Positions 5,547 through 13,458 of a stretch of DNA of 14,323 bases are shown here, piece after piece. The first letter of the stretch is position 1. Each line of letters opens with the position of its first letter. The position numbers and the translations under genes are program-made. Source of the stretch: CAZDAW01 sp964503685 (GTDB lineage Bacteria > Chloroflexota > Anaerolineae > Anaerolineales > Anaerolineaceae); NCBI GenBank assembly GCA_964503685.1, contig CAZDAW010000094.1, positions 1 through 14,323 on the forward strand, written 5' to 3'. The notes under the pieces were generated by a model. The model was not told the DNA's origin, did not search any database, and saw only the letters and a list, made by a program, of their open reading frames with translations.

Positions 5547-7568
5547 ATGGCTGATGTTTATTGTCCAATATGCGGTAAATTGAATCCGGAAGAGCTGGAA
5601 ACTTGTCAGTTTTGCAATGCCAGACTCAAGCTGCCGCAAGATTTTCCAAAAGACGACACGGATTCAGAAAACCAAACTGGAGAAGAAAACATTCCTGAAT
5701 GGCTGGTTTCATTCCAAAAACCAGAATACCCTGATACCGAAAAACACGAAACGCCCTCCGGTAACATTCGTGGAATATCAAATAAACCCGATTCGAGTTA
5801 TGAACTCCCCCAATCTTCCGCGCCAGGGATCCCTGACTGGTTAGCCAGCATTCGCTCAAAGATCGAGCCGCCGCCTGGATCTGACGGGGTTTTTGAAACC
5901 CAAACGCCCGACTTGATTCCCAATCAATCAGAAGAGCCCGAGTGGCTTGTACGTCTGCGATCACGCCAGGCAGAAGAAGCGAAAACACAGGAGAAAACAG
6001 GGAAAGAAGGACTTCAATCCGGCCTTGAAAAACTTGCATCAGCGGAACAATCTTCTGATTCTTCTCCTGATTGGCTCACACAATTGGCCAATGGGCAATT
6101 GCCTGATAATAAATCATCGGTGGAACCAATAATCAATGCTGACGCAGCACAAAATATTCCAGATTGGTTAGAGAGTATGCCCGATTCGGGTATGGATCTT
6201 CCTTTGAATGAGAAGAGTACTCAGCATGATTGGCTTACAAGCTATCGGTCGGCGCAACTTGAACAATCTCTATCACCTTTATCTGGCGAAGAAAATGTCC
6301 CATCTCCTGAGGAACCCATTATTACGGCTAATCTGCCCGATTGGCTGGAAAAACTAACACCCACAGACAATGTCACCAAAGAATGGGCTGATCAACACAT
6401 CGCAGGAGAAACCACAGAGAGCGAGACTCTCACCCCCACTGAATTACCCGAATGGGTAAAGGCAATGCGTCCTACAGAAACCCACCACAAAGATAAACAA
6501 GAAAAAGTGGACGAACGCATAGAGAGCGCAGGGCCCCTGGCAGGTCTACCCGGAATCGTGCCGGCAGAGCCCGCTGTATCACAATATAGCAAACCCTCGG
6601 TTTACAAAACCAAACTGGAAGTCACAGAAAAGGAATTATCGAGAGCTGAATTATTATCCAAACTGATCCAACAAGAAAACCAGACCGCAAAAATCGCCCC
6701 AAAACGGCTGATTTCCTCGCGTCAAATTATGCGATGGTTGATAGCTATAATGCTTATTACTGTTGTCCTTTATTCTATTGGAATGGGAATCCAATTTATG
6801 CCTGTACCGACCACAATGCCCGACGAGACACAGGCTGTATATAATGCCATTGACCATTTGACATCCGATTCGGTTATCCTGATTGCGTATGATTATGAAC
6901 CTGCGTACACCGGTGAAATTGAAACTGCTTCAATGGCAGCCATAACTCACATTCTGGCGAAAGGGGCTGGTATCGCAACGCTTTCAACAAATCCAACAGG
7001 ATCAGCGCTGGCAAGACATTCTCTCGATCGCGCCTTACTGCTTTCCAAGTACCCTGTTAGTGATTTTTTCCACGGTGAAAAATATGCGGATATGGGTTAT
7101 CTGGCCGGTGGACCCACCGCCTTACTTGGATTTGCACAAAATCCCAAAAACGCGATAGCCTACGATATCGACTTGAACAACCCCTGGGTAAGGCCTCCCT
7201 TAAACGGCATCGATTCCTTATCAGATTTTTCCCTGATTCTTGTGCTGACTGATAATGCTGACACAGGCAGGGCCTGGATCGAGCAGGTAAAAACCAGGCT
7301 GACAAACGTACCATTGGCCATGATCGTCAGCACGCAAGCAACACCTATGCTCAAGCCATATCTTGATTCAAAACAAATTGATGGATTGGTTAGCGGCATA
7401 ATTGGCGGCATTGCTTATGAAAGAGCCAGAAACGCCGCAGGTGTTGGCCAGTACTATTGGAATGCCTTCAGCAATGGATTATTCCTGGTCGTGATACTCA
7501 TCCTGGCTGGTGGAATATATTATAGCGCCAGCTATCTCCTGACCAACCTAAAGGGAAAGAGAGCATAA
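5547..7568 (+). CDS. Zinc-ribbon membrane protein with eight PDWL-type motifs
   Basis: No named family is recognised for this 673-residue product. A zinc ribbon starts it (C6-P-I-C9 and C20-Q-F-C23). A long acidic, Ser/Pro/Gln-rich, probably disordered region (about 30-390) follows. Spread through it are eight short motifs of the form (P)-D/E-W-L, with tryptophans at 52, 98, 133, 176, 207, 229, 266 and 303. Most are followed by a short amphipathic turn such as LVRLRS or LEKL. A transmembrane helix at about 394-417 leads to a domain of about 220 residues on the outside, with strand-like VILIAYDYEP (443-452) and FSLILVLTDN (561-570). A second helix (about 641-664) returns to a basic C-terminus. 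The ATG at 5547 has GAGGAT at 5536-5541. The motif array looks like a multivalent docking tether for cytosolic partners; this is an inference. Confidence 0.85.
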   Translation: MADVYCPICGKLNPEELETCQFCNARLKLPQDFPKDDTDSENQTGEENIPEWLVSFQKPEYPDTEKHETPSGNIRGISNKPDSSYELPQSSAPGIPDWLASIRSKIEPPPGSDGVFETQTPDLIPNQSEEPEWLVRLRSRQAEEAKTQEKTGKEGLQSGLEKLASAEQSSDSSPDWLTQLANGQLPDNKSSVEPIINADAAQNIPDWLESMPDSGMDLPLNEKSTQHDWLTSYRSAQLEQSLSPLSGEENVPSPEEPIITANLPDWLEKLTPTDNVTKEWADQHIAGETTESETLTPTELPEWVKAMRPTETHHKDKQEKVDERIESAGPLAGLPGIVPAEPAVSQYSKPSVYKTKLEVTEKELSRAELLSKLIQQENQTAKIAPKRLISSRQIMRWLIAIMLITVVLYSIGMGIQFMPVPTTMPDETQAVYNAIDHLTSDSVILIAYDYEPAYTGEIETASMAAITHILAKGAGIATLSTNPTGSALARHSLDRALLLSKYPVSDFFHGEKYADMGYLAGGPTALLGFAQNPKNAIAYDIDLNNPWVRPPLNGIDSLSDFSLILVLTDNADTGRAWIEQVKTRLTNVPLAMIVSTQATPMLKPYLDSKQIDGLVSGIIGGIAYERARNAAGVGQYYWNAFSNGLFLVVILILAGGIYYSASYLLTNLKGKRA

Positions 7569-7572
7569 GTAT

Positions 7573-8241
7573 ATGGGTCTGGCTGATACAATTTGGACAG
7601 GCGCAGGATTTATTCTGACGATCATGGTATTAAGTTATGTGATAGGGGATAATATTCTGTTCCGCCTTGCAACTCATCTGTTCATTGGTGTTGCCGCAGC
7701 ATACGTCACACTGATCGCCCTCTATCAGATAATACTACCCAAACTTATCATCCCTTTATTAAAAGGTAATATTGCAAATCAATTTATTTTAATAATCCCC
7801 CTTTTTTTGAGTGTCATGTTATTATGCAAAATATCGCCACGATTGGCCTGGTTGGGTAATATCCCGATGGCTTATCTGGTTGGTGCAGGTGCAGCAGTAG
7901 CAATTGGCGGAGCTGTTTTAGGCACAATAATTCCTCAAGTACAGGCCTCCACTGATTTATTTGACTTAAGGCAGGCGGCAAATCCCGCCCAACAAATTTT
8001 TGTCGGCATCATAGTTATCCTTGGAACAATCGCTACACTCGCCTATTTTAACTTTACCGGTAAAAATAAAGAAAATCTTCTTCCGGGACGTGTGCTAAAA
8101 TCTATCCGAAAAATTGGACATATTTTCATTGCAATAACGTTTGGCGTGCTATTCGCCAGTATTTATATGACGGCCTTAACCGCCCTGGTAGATCGCCTTT
8201 CCAGCATTGCTGATTTTGTAGAGAAGCTCATCTGGTTATAA
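7573..8241 (+). CDS. Second polytopic membrane protein of unknown function
   Basis: The 222-residue product has about six hydrophobic helices (about 10-26, 30-53, 69-86, 95-118, 140-161 and 181-207). A glycine/alanine-rich fourth helix contains AYLVGAGAAVAIGGAVLG. A polar loop, QASTDLFDLRQAANPAQQ (about 124-141), follows it and may face the outside. The basic loop FTGKNKENLLPGRVLKSIRKIG (about 161-182) should be cytosolic. The ATG at 7573 follows the previous stop by four bases and has only a weak purine run upstream. It lies between the zinc-ribbon protein and the MutL-like gene, with a single base before the latter. It does not resemble a known permease family to me; a subunit of the same complex is the simplest reading. 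Confidence 0.8.
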   Translation: MGLADTIWTGAGFILTIMVLSYVIGDNILFRLATHLFIGVAAAYVTLIALYQIILPKLIIPLLKGNIANQFILIIPLFLSVMLLCKISPRLAWLGNIPMAYLVGAGAAVAIGGAVLGTIIPQVQASTDLFDLRQAANPAQQIFVGIIVILGTIATLAYFNFTGKNKENLLPGRVLKSIRKIGHIFIAITFGVLFASIYMTALTALVDRLSSIADFVEKLIWL

Positions 8242-8242
8242 A

Positions 8243-10000
8243 ATGATGACCAACAACTCTGTTGAAGCCGATTCCATCCTGGCGCTTGATATTGGCGCAG
8301 TCAATACCAGGGCTTTACTCTTCGATGTGACTGAAGGGGCTTACCGCTTTATAGCCGCCGGAAGAGCACCCACAACAATTACACCGCCATTTCGCGACGT
8401 TAGCGAGTGCATCCGGTTGGCAGTTGAAGAGCTCCAGGAAATAACTGGTCGAACATTGGTTGGAGATCAAGGGCAAATCATTTATCCGGGAAAGACTGAC
8501 GGTTCTGGCGTGGGTAAAATCGTTGCCACTTTATCTGCGGGGCCTGCATTAAAAACTATCACCGTGGGTTTGTTACCAGAAGTCTCCATCGATAGCGCTC
8601 AGCATTTAATATCAACGACCTATGCAAAGATATCTGATGTAATCGGGTTGAGTGACAGAAGAAAACCTGTCGTTCAAATTGATAGTATCCTCAAGATAAA
8701 TCCCGACCTTATCGTTTTTTCAGGTGGAGTTGACAATGGCGCATCTCATTCATTACTGAAACTGGCAGAGGTGGTAAGGCTGGCATGCTCAATTCTGCCA
8801 GAAAATAATCGTCCAGAGATACTTTATGCAGGTAATCAGCAATTAGCCGAAGAAATAAAAAACATCTTTGAATCCTTAACCGCCGTACATATTGCCCCCA
8901 ATATCCGCCCAAGCATAGATATCGAAAATATCAGCCCGGCCCAAAACGCTCTTGCGAAAATATTTATTAAATCGCTTGAAAAGCAAGCTGGTGGATTCCA
9001 TGACCTGAAGATAATTACCGGAGAACATATCGAAACGACCGCAACAGCATTCGGCAGAATTATTCGTTTCATCAGCCAAACCAACGACACAAAGAAAAGC
9101 GTTCTTGGTATTGATCTGGGTGCAACCTCAACAACGCTCGCAGCCGCGACTTCGGGAAACCTGCATTTAAGGGTGCAAACACCATTAGGTATTGGTGAAG
9201 GATTGAACGGATTAATTCAAACAACTTCTATCAATGAAATAGCCCGCTGGCTTACCATACCCTTATCCGATGACACAATTCGTGATTATGTGTTCAATAA
9301 ACTGCTCTACCCCGCCAATATTCCAAATACGGTAGAAGCCTTATCCATTGAGCAGGCCATCGCCCGTCAAATAATGCGCCTGGCGATCAGCCAATCATCT
9401 CGACAGCTTTCAATTCGCTCTGATGCTCATGGTGTATTGACTAACTTTGAGCCGATCATTGCACTCGGCAGTATTTTTTCATCAGCGCCGACATTTGGAC
9501 AATGTGCTTTAATGATTCTTGATGGACTGCAACCAACAGGAATCACGACTTTAATCGTCGATCAAAACGGCCTGATACCTTCACTGGGCGCGATCGCGAC
9601 AGTTAACCATATCTTGCCCGTTCAGGTTATGGGATCGGGCGCCTTCATTAACCTTGGAACGGTCGTTGCACCCGTCAGTAATGCTAAAATCGGAACGCCG
9701 ATCTTGCAAATACGGCTATTAGACGATAAGAATAACGAAAAACGATTTGAAATTAAAAAAGGAGAGCTTACCGTTTTACCTCTTCCCTACAACCAATCTG
9801 CCAAAATGTACCTTCAACCTTATCATCAAACAGATATTGGCATGGGCAGAGCTGGACGTGGTGGAAGCGTCAAAATAACTGGTGGAATGTTGGGAGTAAT
9901 TATCGATGCCAGAGGGCGTCCACTAATCTTGCCGGATGATATGGGACGCAGACAGGAGCTTATCAAAAAATGGTTATGGGCATTGGAAAAACAAGAGTGA
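8243..10000 (+). CDS. MutL-family ASKHA protein (glutamate mutase L-like)
   Basis: MutL proteins are actin/Hsp70/sugar-kinase-fold (ASKHA) proteins named after the gene beside the B12-dependent glutamate mutase genes. The 585-residue product follows the family pattern. The first phosphate-loop motif is LALDIGAVNTRALLFDV (13-29), then APTTITPPFRDV (42-53). Next come PDLIVFSGGVDNGA (154-167) and PEILYAGNQQLAEEI (191-205). A second ASKHA-type phosphate motif, LGIDLGATSTTL, is at 288-299. EPIIALGSIFSSAPTFGQ (403-420) resembles a nucleotide-binding loop. It seems longer than typical MutL, with about 120 extra C-terminal residues containing a Gly-rich stretch, GMGRAGRGGSVKITGGMLG (533-551). No mutase subunit gene is nearby, so the name probably misleads here. 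Two adjacent ATGs at 8243 and 8246 are both possible starts. The cytosolic location is inferred from the lack of membrane segments. Confidence 0.88.
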   Translation: MMTNNSVEADSILALDIGAVNTRALLFDVTEGAYRFIAAGRAPTTITPPFRDVSECIRLAVEELQEITGRTLVGDQGQIIYPGKTDGSGVGKIVATLSAGPALKTITVGLLPEVSIDSAQHLISTTYAKISDVIGLSDRRKPVVQIDSILKINPDLIVFSGGVDNGASHSLLKLAEVVRLACSILPENNRPEILYAGNQQLAEEIKNIFESLTAVHIAPNIRPSIDIENISPAQNALAKIFIKSLEKQAGGFHDLKIITGEHIETTATAFGRIIRFISQTNDTKKSVLGIDLGATSTTLAAATSGNLHLRVQTPLGIGEGLNGLIQTTSINEIARWLTIPLSDDTIRDYVFNKLLYPANIPNTVEALSIEQAIARQIMRLAISQSSRQLSIRSDAHGVLTNFEPIIALGSIFSSAPTFGQCALMILDGLQPTGITTLIVDQNGLIPSLGAIATVNHILPVQVMGSGAFINLGTVVAPVSNAKIGTPILQIRLLDDKNNEKRFEIKKGELTVLPLPYNQSAKMYLQPYHQTDIGMGRAGRGGSVKITGGMLGVIIDARGRPLILPDDMGRRQELIKKWLWALEKQE

Positions 10001-10046
10001 CTTAAGGCAACAATCTTGCAACGTTAACGGGTTGAAAGTTCAATCT

Positions 10047-11102
10047 ATGCTAGCCTCAATTACACATATCTCAGCACTAACGACCATACGCAGGGAACGA
10101 TTACTGCCAGTCCCCGGTAAATTGATCGTGCGCGCCTCGCAAAAAGTAACAGCCAGAGATGTAATTGCTGAAGCTAATCTATCGCCGCAACACACTTTAC
10201 TGGATATTGGGCAGGGATTAGGATTGCCGCTTAAAAAAGCCGACGAGTTTATTACCCGGAAAGTCGGGGAGAAGGTAAGCAAAGGTGATATTATAGCCGG
10301 CCCCCTTGGTGTTTTACAGCGAGTGGTCAGATCACCTGTTGATGGTGCAATAGTCGCCCTTGGCGGCGGACAAGTTTTACTGGAAGTAGAAAGTCCAACA
10401 TTTGAACTTTTAGCGGGTATCCCAGGAACAGTGACTCAATTGATTCCAGACAGAGGCGCAATCATTGATACTACAGGAGCTTTGGTGCAGGGTGTATGGG
10501 GTAATGGACTAATCGATGAAGGTGTAATGCTAGTTATAGCTCGAACGCCAGATGATGTGATTAAACCCGATCATCTTGATATCAGCATGCGCGGTTCGGT
10601 GCTCCTGGCTGGCTATTGTGAAGATGCAAAAGTGCTTCAGGACGCAGCTGAATTACCCATTCGAGGTTTAATACTCTCCAGCATGGCATCCAAGTTATTA
10701 CCCGTAGCGCTAAAAATGCAATATCCCCTTGTAGTGCTCGAAGGATTTGGCGCAATGCCCATGAATCCAACTGCTTATCAAATTTTATCCACCAATGAGA
10801 AACGGGAAGTGGCAATCAACGCAGAGGTATGGAGCCGACAGAAAGGTATAAGGCCTGAAATTGTCATCCCATTACCGGTGACTGATGCAATACCATTACC
10901 GCGCGAAACTGACATCTTTGCGCCAGGACAAAAAGTACATATACATAACCTCATTACAAAATCCATGACCGGCGTAATCACTGCATTACCTGCCGGGATG
11001 GCTGAATTCCCAAGTGGTATCTTTGCTCAATCGGCTGTTGTCAGCCTGGAAAATGGCGAACAATTGAATATACCACTGGCAAATCTGGACGTGATCGAGT
11101 AG
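10047..11102 (+). CDS. Cytosolic barrel-sandwich-type protein of unknown function
   Basis: The 351-residue product has no membrane segment and no family I can name. The N-terminal half resembles biotinyl/lipoyl or RnfC-like barrel-sandwich hybrids: ERLLPVPGKLIVRASQKV (17-34), then KVGEKVSKGDIIAG (72-85) with VRSPVDGAIVALGGGQVLLE (94-113) and GIPGTVTQLIPDRGAII (124-140). There is no biotin-type MKM motif, and the turn is SPVDG. The central part (about 178-260) looks alpha/beta. The C-terminus (about 291-351) resembles a small KOW/SH3-like barrel: FAPGQKVHIHN, MTGVITALP, then a final VVSLENGEQLNIPLANLDVIE. An in-frame ATG at 9936 would overlap the MutL-like gene by 65 bases, so I prefer 10047, where the product begins MLASITHISALTTIRRERLL. 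TTG at 10032 is also possible; neither has a good Shine-Dalgarno sequence. Confidence 0.75.
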   Translation: MLASITHISALTTIRRERLLPVPGKLIVRASQKVTARDVIAEANLSPQHTLLDIGQGLGLPLKKADEFITRKVGEKVSKGDIIAGPLGVLQRVVRSPVDGAIVALGGGQVLLEVESPTFELLAGIPGTVTQLIPDRGAIIDTTGALVQGVWGNGLIDEGVMLVIARTPDDVIKPDHLDISMRGSVLLAGYCEDAKVLQDAAELPIRGLILSSMASKLLPVALKMQYPLVVLEGFGAMPMNPTAYQILSTNEKREVAINAEVWSRQKGIRPEIVIPLPVTDAIPLPRETDIFAPGQKVHIHNLITKSMTGVITALPAGMAEFPSGIFAQSAVVSLENGEQLNIPLANLDVIE

Positions 11103-11147
11103 TATTAATTATCCACCGTTTTACGGTAGTTATCAGGAGAAGTCGCC

Positions 11148-11807
11148 ATGTTTGATAATACTGATGATATTGAAATGAGTACACCCGAAGAACCGTTGCC
11201 AGAAGATAATGGAGAAGACGGCGGTGGAGGCAATCGCGTTTTTTTGATTGCCATTGGTGTTTTAGGCGCAATTTTTATCTTATCACTAATTGTGTTTGCC
11301 GTAATCGCTCTGATCAATGTTCCACAACGGACAGCCCAACGAAACACACAAGTAGCCCAAATTAACGCCCAAAACACAGCCACTGCCTTATCGTTCACCC
11401 AGACAGCCGAGCCTGCGCTCTGGACGCCTGTTGCGACTTTAACCGTGAGTATTCCAAAAGAAGCTGAGACCGCTACACCAACTATTGAAAGCACCTCAAC
11501 CACCGCTGCCATTTCACCTGCAGAAGAAGCCACAGTAACACCTGTCCTTGCTGCTCCCGCAGCCGAAGACCTCACTGCTACTGTAACTATGTCAGCTTTA
11601 TTGACCCAAGTAGCTCAAGCACAGCAAACGGTTATTCCTACACTGGCCGCAACAATTGGCGCTCCGGCAGTTGCAGCGGCAGCGACGGAACTGCCAAGCA
11701 CAGGTTTTGCAGACGAAGTGGGTATTCCCGGTTTGATCGGTCTTTCAGTTTTATTGATTGTCGTCATTTTCCTCGTCAGGCGATTGCGTCTCTCAACCGG
11801 AAGATAA
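11148..11807 (+). CDS. Membrane protein with a C-terminal LPxTG-type sorting signal
   Basis: The 219-residue product starts with an acidic cytosolic tail (1-29, including EDNGEDGGGG). A transmembrane helix at about 31-56 follows. A low-complexity Thr/Ala/Gln-rich region (about 60-180) should lie outside the cell. The end has the sortase pattern: LPSTG at 182-186, a hydrophobic segment at about 192-210 and a basic tail, RRLRLSTGR. The N-terminal helix lacks a clear signal-peptidase site after it, so the protein may be held at both ends. The ATG at 11148 has AGGAGA at 11135-11140. It follows the cluster by 45 bases without a terminator, so co-transcription is likely. No sortase gene is in the window. 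An alternative reading is a plain two-helix membrane protein. Confidence 0.8.
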   Translation: MFDNTDDIEMSTPEEPLPEDNGEDGGGGNRVFLIAIGVLGAIFILSLIVFAVIALINVPQRTAQRNTQVAQINAQNTATALSFTQTAEPALWTPVATLTVSIPKEAETATPTIESTSTTAAISPAEEATVTPVLAAPAAEDLTATVTMSALLTQVAQAQQTVIPTLAATIGAPAVAAAATELPSTGFADEVGIPGLIGLSVLLIVVIFLVRRLRLSTGR

Positions 11808-11869
11808 AATGCTTTGCTCCCCTCAAATGTGAATTTTTCTGGTCAACCCAGATACACCAGAAACAGACA

Positions 11870-11910
11870 AAGAAACCTCCCCAGGCTGAAAACCGGTGGG
11901 GAGGTTTCTT
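11870..11910. terminator. Bidirectional terminator between convergent genes
   Basis: A 13-bp perfect stem pairs AAGAAACCTCCCC (11870-11882) with GGGGAGGTTTCTT (11898-11910) around a 15-base loop. The T-run is modest on either strand (TTTCTT on the plus strand, TTTCTTTGTCTGTTT on the minus strand). The stem lies midway between the plus-strand stop at 11807 and the minus-strand stop at 11921, so it probably serves both. Confidence 0.85.
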
Positions 11911-11920
11911 ATGAATTGAA

Positions 11921-13381
11921 TTATGTAAAGCTGACCGCTACCTGTTCACCATACTCTAATAAAGCTTTGACCATCTGCTGGCTGCGCCCTTCTGCATAGA
12001 CCCGGAGGACAGGTTCTGTACCAGATGGACGAATCAGAAGCCATGAGTCATCCGCCATAATGTATTTAACGCCATCCATCGAACGAACTTCTTCCACTCC
12101 CTCTCCGCCGATCTTAGCAGGCGCGTCGTTAATTAAACGATTTGTCATCTGTTCTTTGGTAACTGGCTGACCTAACCGTAAATCTTTACGCTCATAATAG
12201 GCCGGGCCAACCTTGGCAAGCAAATCTTCCACCAATTCATATAATGATGCCCTGGCTGATGCAACAATCTCTACCAGCAATAATCCCATCAGAACACCAT
12301 CGCCTTCTGGTATATGACCTTTAATTGAAATACCGCCCGATTCTTCCCCACCAATAAGGACATCCTCTCTTAAAAAGTAATCAGCAATGTGATTAAAACC
12401 GACCGGAGTCTCGTGTACTGACAACCCATAATTGGCTGCCAGACGATCGATCATACGCGTGGTCGATACCGTTCTAACCACTGAGCCTGTTAAACCGCGT
12501 TTTTCAACCAGGTGTCGTAATGCCAGCGCCATGATTTTATGAGGGTCAACAAAATTACCGCGTTCGTCCATCGCCCCAATTCGATCAGCATCGCCATCTG
12601 TTGCCAATCCTATGTTTCCCATCCCTGTGCTAATAGCGCCTGCCAGAGGTCCCAAGTAACGACTGATCGGTTCAGGATGAACACCTCCGAAACCCGGATT
12701 CATTTCGCCGCGAATCTCTTGAACTTCACAGCCAGTGCCCTGTAAAATTCCTTTGATTATGCCGCGCCCAGATCCATGCATCGAATCAACAACAACGCGT
12801 TGCGGGTTTTCAGCAATAGCATCTAAATCTATCAGTTCATTAAGAAGATCGCTATAGGCTTTGATGGGGTTAAAGCGTTGAATAAGACCCGCTTCACGAG
12901 CCTTCTCGTAGTCCATTAAATTTGGACCTCGGCCCAATTCTTCATTGTCATTATAATAAACTTCAACTCTCCGACACTGTTCTGGAAGAGCTGACCCACC
13001 ATAAGCTGCCTTGAGTTTAATTCCATTGTAACGTGGTGCATTATGTGATGCGGTGATCATAATTCCACCGATTGCATTCAAATTCCGCACCGCATAAGAA
13101 ATGGCAGGGGTAGGTGCATCTGATTGTGAAAGATGCACCGAATAACCATTCGCGGCTAAAACACGCGCCACGTCCTGCGCATAACGATCTGAAAGAAAAC
13201 GGGTATCATAACCAACAACCATTCGGCGTTGATCAGGGGGAGCGCTTAAAAGAGTACCATTATCCCATTTGGCCGATGCAACGGCATCAGCTATTGCCTG
13301 TGTTACGAGTCGCAAATTATTGAATGTAAAGGTATCTGATATAACCGCACGCCACCCATCTGTTCCAAAATGAATTGCCAT
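11921..13381 (-). CDS. Phosphoglucomutase/phosphomannomutase family protein
   Basis: This alpha-D-phosphohexomutase interconverts hexose 1- and 6-phosphates through a phosphoserine enzyme, supplying precursors for cell-envelope sugars or glycogen. The 486 residues show all four family motifs in order. They are the active-site loop TASHN (serine 112), the metal-binding DGDADR (262-267), the sugar-binding GEESGG (345-350) and the phosphate-binding RPSGTEP (451-457). FGTDGWRAVI near the N-terminus is also typical. Substrate preference (glucose, mannose or glucosamine) cannot be read from the sequence. The ATG at 13381 has AGGAGC seven bases upstream. A TTG directly before it gives one extra residue and is less likely. 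It follows an SH3b protein gene on the same strand, with a terminator between, so it probably has its own promoter. Confidence 0.95.
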   Translation of the reverse strand: MAIHFGTDGWRAVISDTFTFNNLRLVTQAIADAVASAKWDNGTLLSAPPDQRRMVVGYDTRFLSDRYAQDVARVLAANGYSVHLSQSDAPTPAISYAVRNLNAIGGIMITASHNAPRYNGIKLKAAYGGSALPEQCRRVEVYYNDNEELGRGPNLMDYEKAREAGLIQRFNPIKAYSDLLNELIDLDAIAENPQRVVVDSMHGSGRGIIKGILQGTGCEVQEIRGEMNPGFGGVHPEPISRYLGPLAGAISTGMGNIGLATDGDADRIGAMDERGNFVDPHKIMALALRHLVEKRGLTGSVVRTVSTTRMIDRLAANYGLSVHETPVGFNHIADYFLREDVLIGGEESGGISIKGHIPEGDGVLMGLLLVEIVASARASLYELVEDLLAKVGPAYYERKDLRLGQPVTKEQMTNRLINDAPAKIGGEGVEEVRSMDGVKYIMADDSWLLIRPSGTEPVLRVYAEGRSQQMVKALLEYGEQVAVSFT

Positions 13382-13413
13382 CAAGAAAGCTCCTAAAGAT
13401 TAGATAACCTCGA

Positions 13414-13444
13414 GAAAAAGACCTGCCAGTTTACATAAGGTCTT
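13414..13444 (-). terminator. Intrinsic terminator of the SH3b protein gene
   Basis: Read on the minus strand, AAGACCT (13444-13438) pairs with AGGTCTT (13424-13418), and the stem is followed by TTTTTC (about 13419-13414). The 7-bp stem is short but has a proper T-run. It lies between the SH3b gene and the phosphohexomutase gene. Confidence 0.75.
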
Positions 13445-13458
13445 CTGCCCGCAGGAAT

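Noticed and set aside
5626..6039. Minus-strand open frame within the zinc-ribbon gene
   Set aside because: Antisense shadow; the plus-strand frame has the zinc ribbon, the motif array and membrane helices.
9936..10046. Longer N-terminus for the barrel-sandwich protein
   Set aside because: It overlaps the MutL-like gene by 65 bases, and the extra residues look like a shadow translation (polar, no pattern).
11114..11126. ACCGT/ACGGT hairpin before the LPxTG gene
   Set aside because: The stem is five base pairs with no T-run. It is too weak for a terminator, so co-transcription remains likely.
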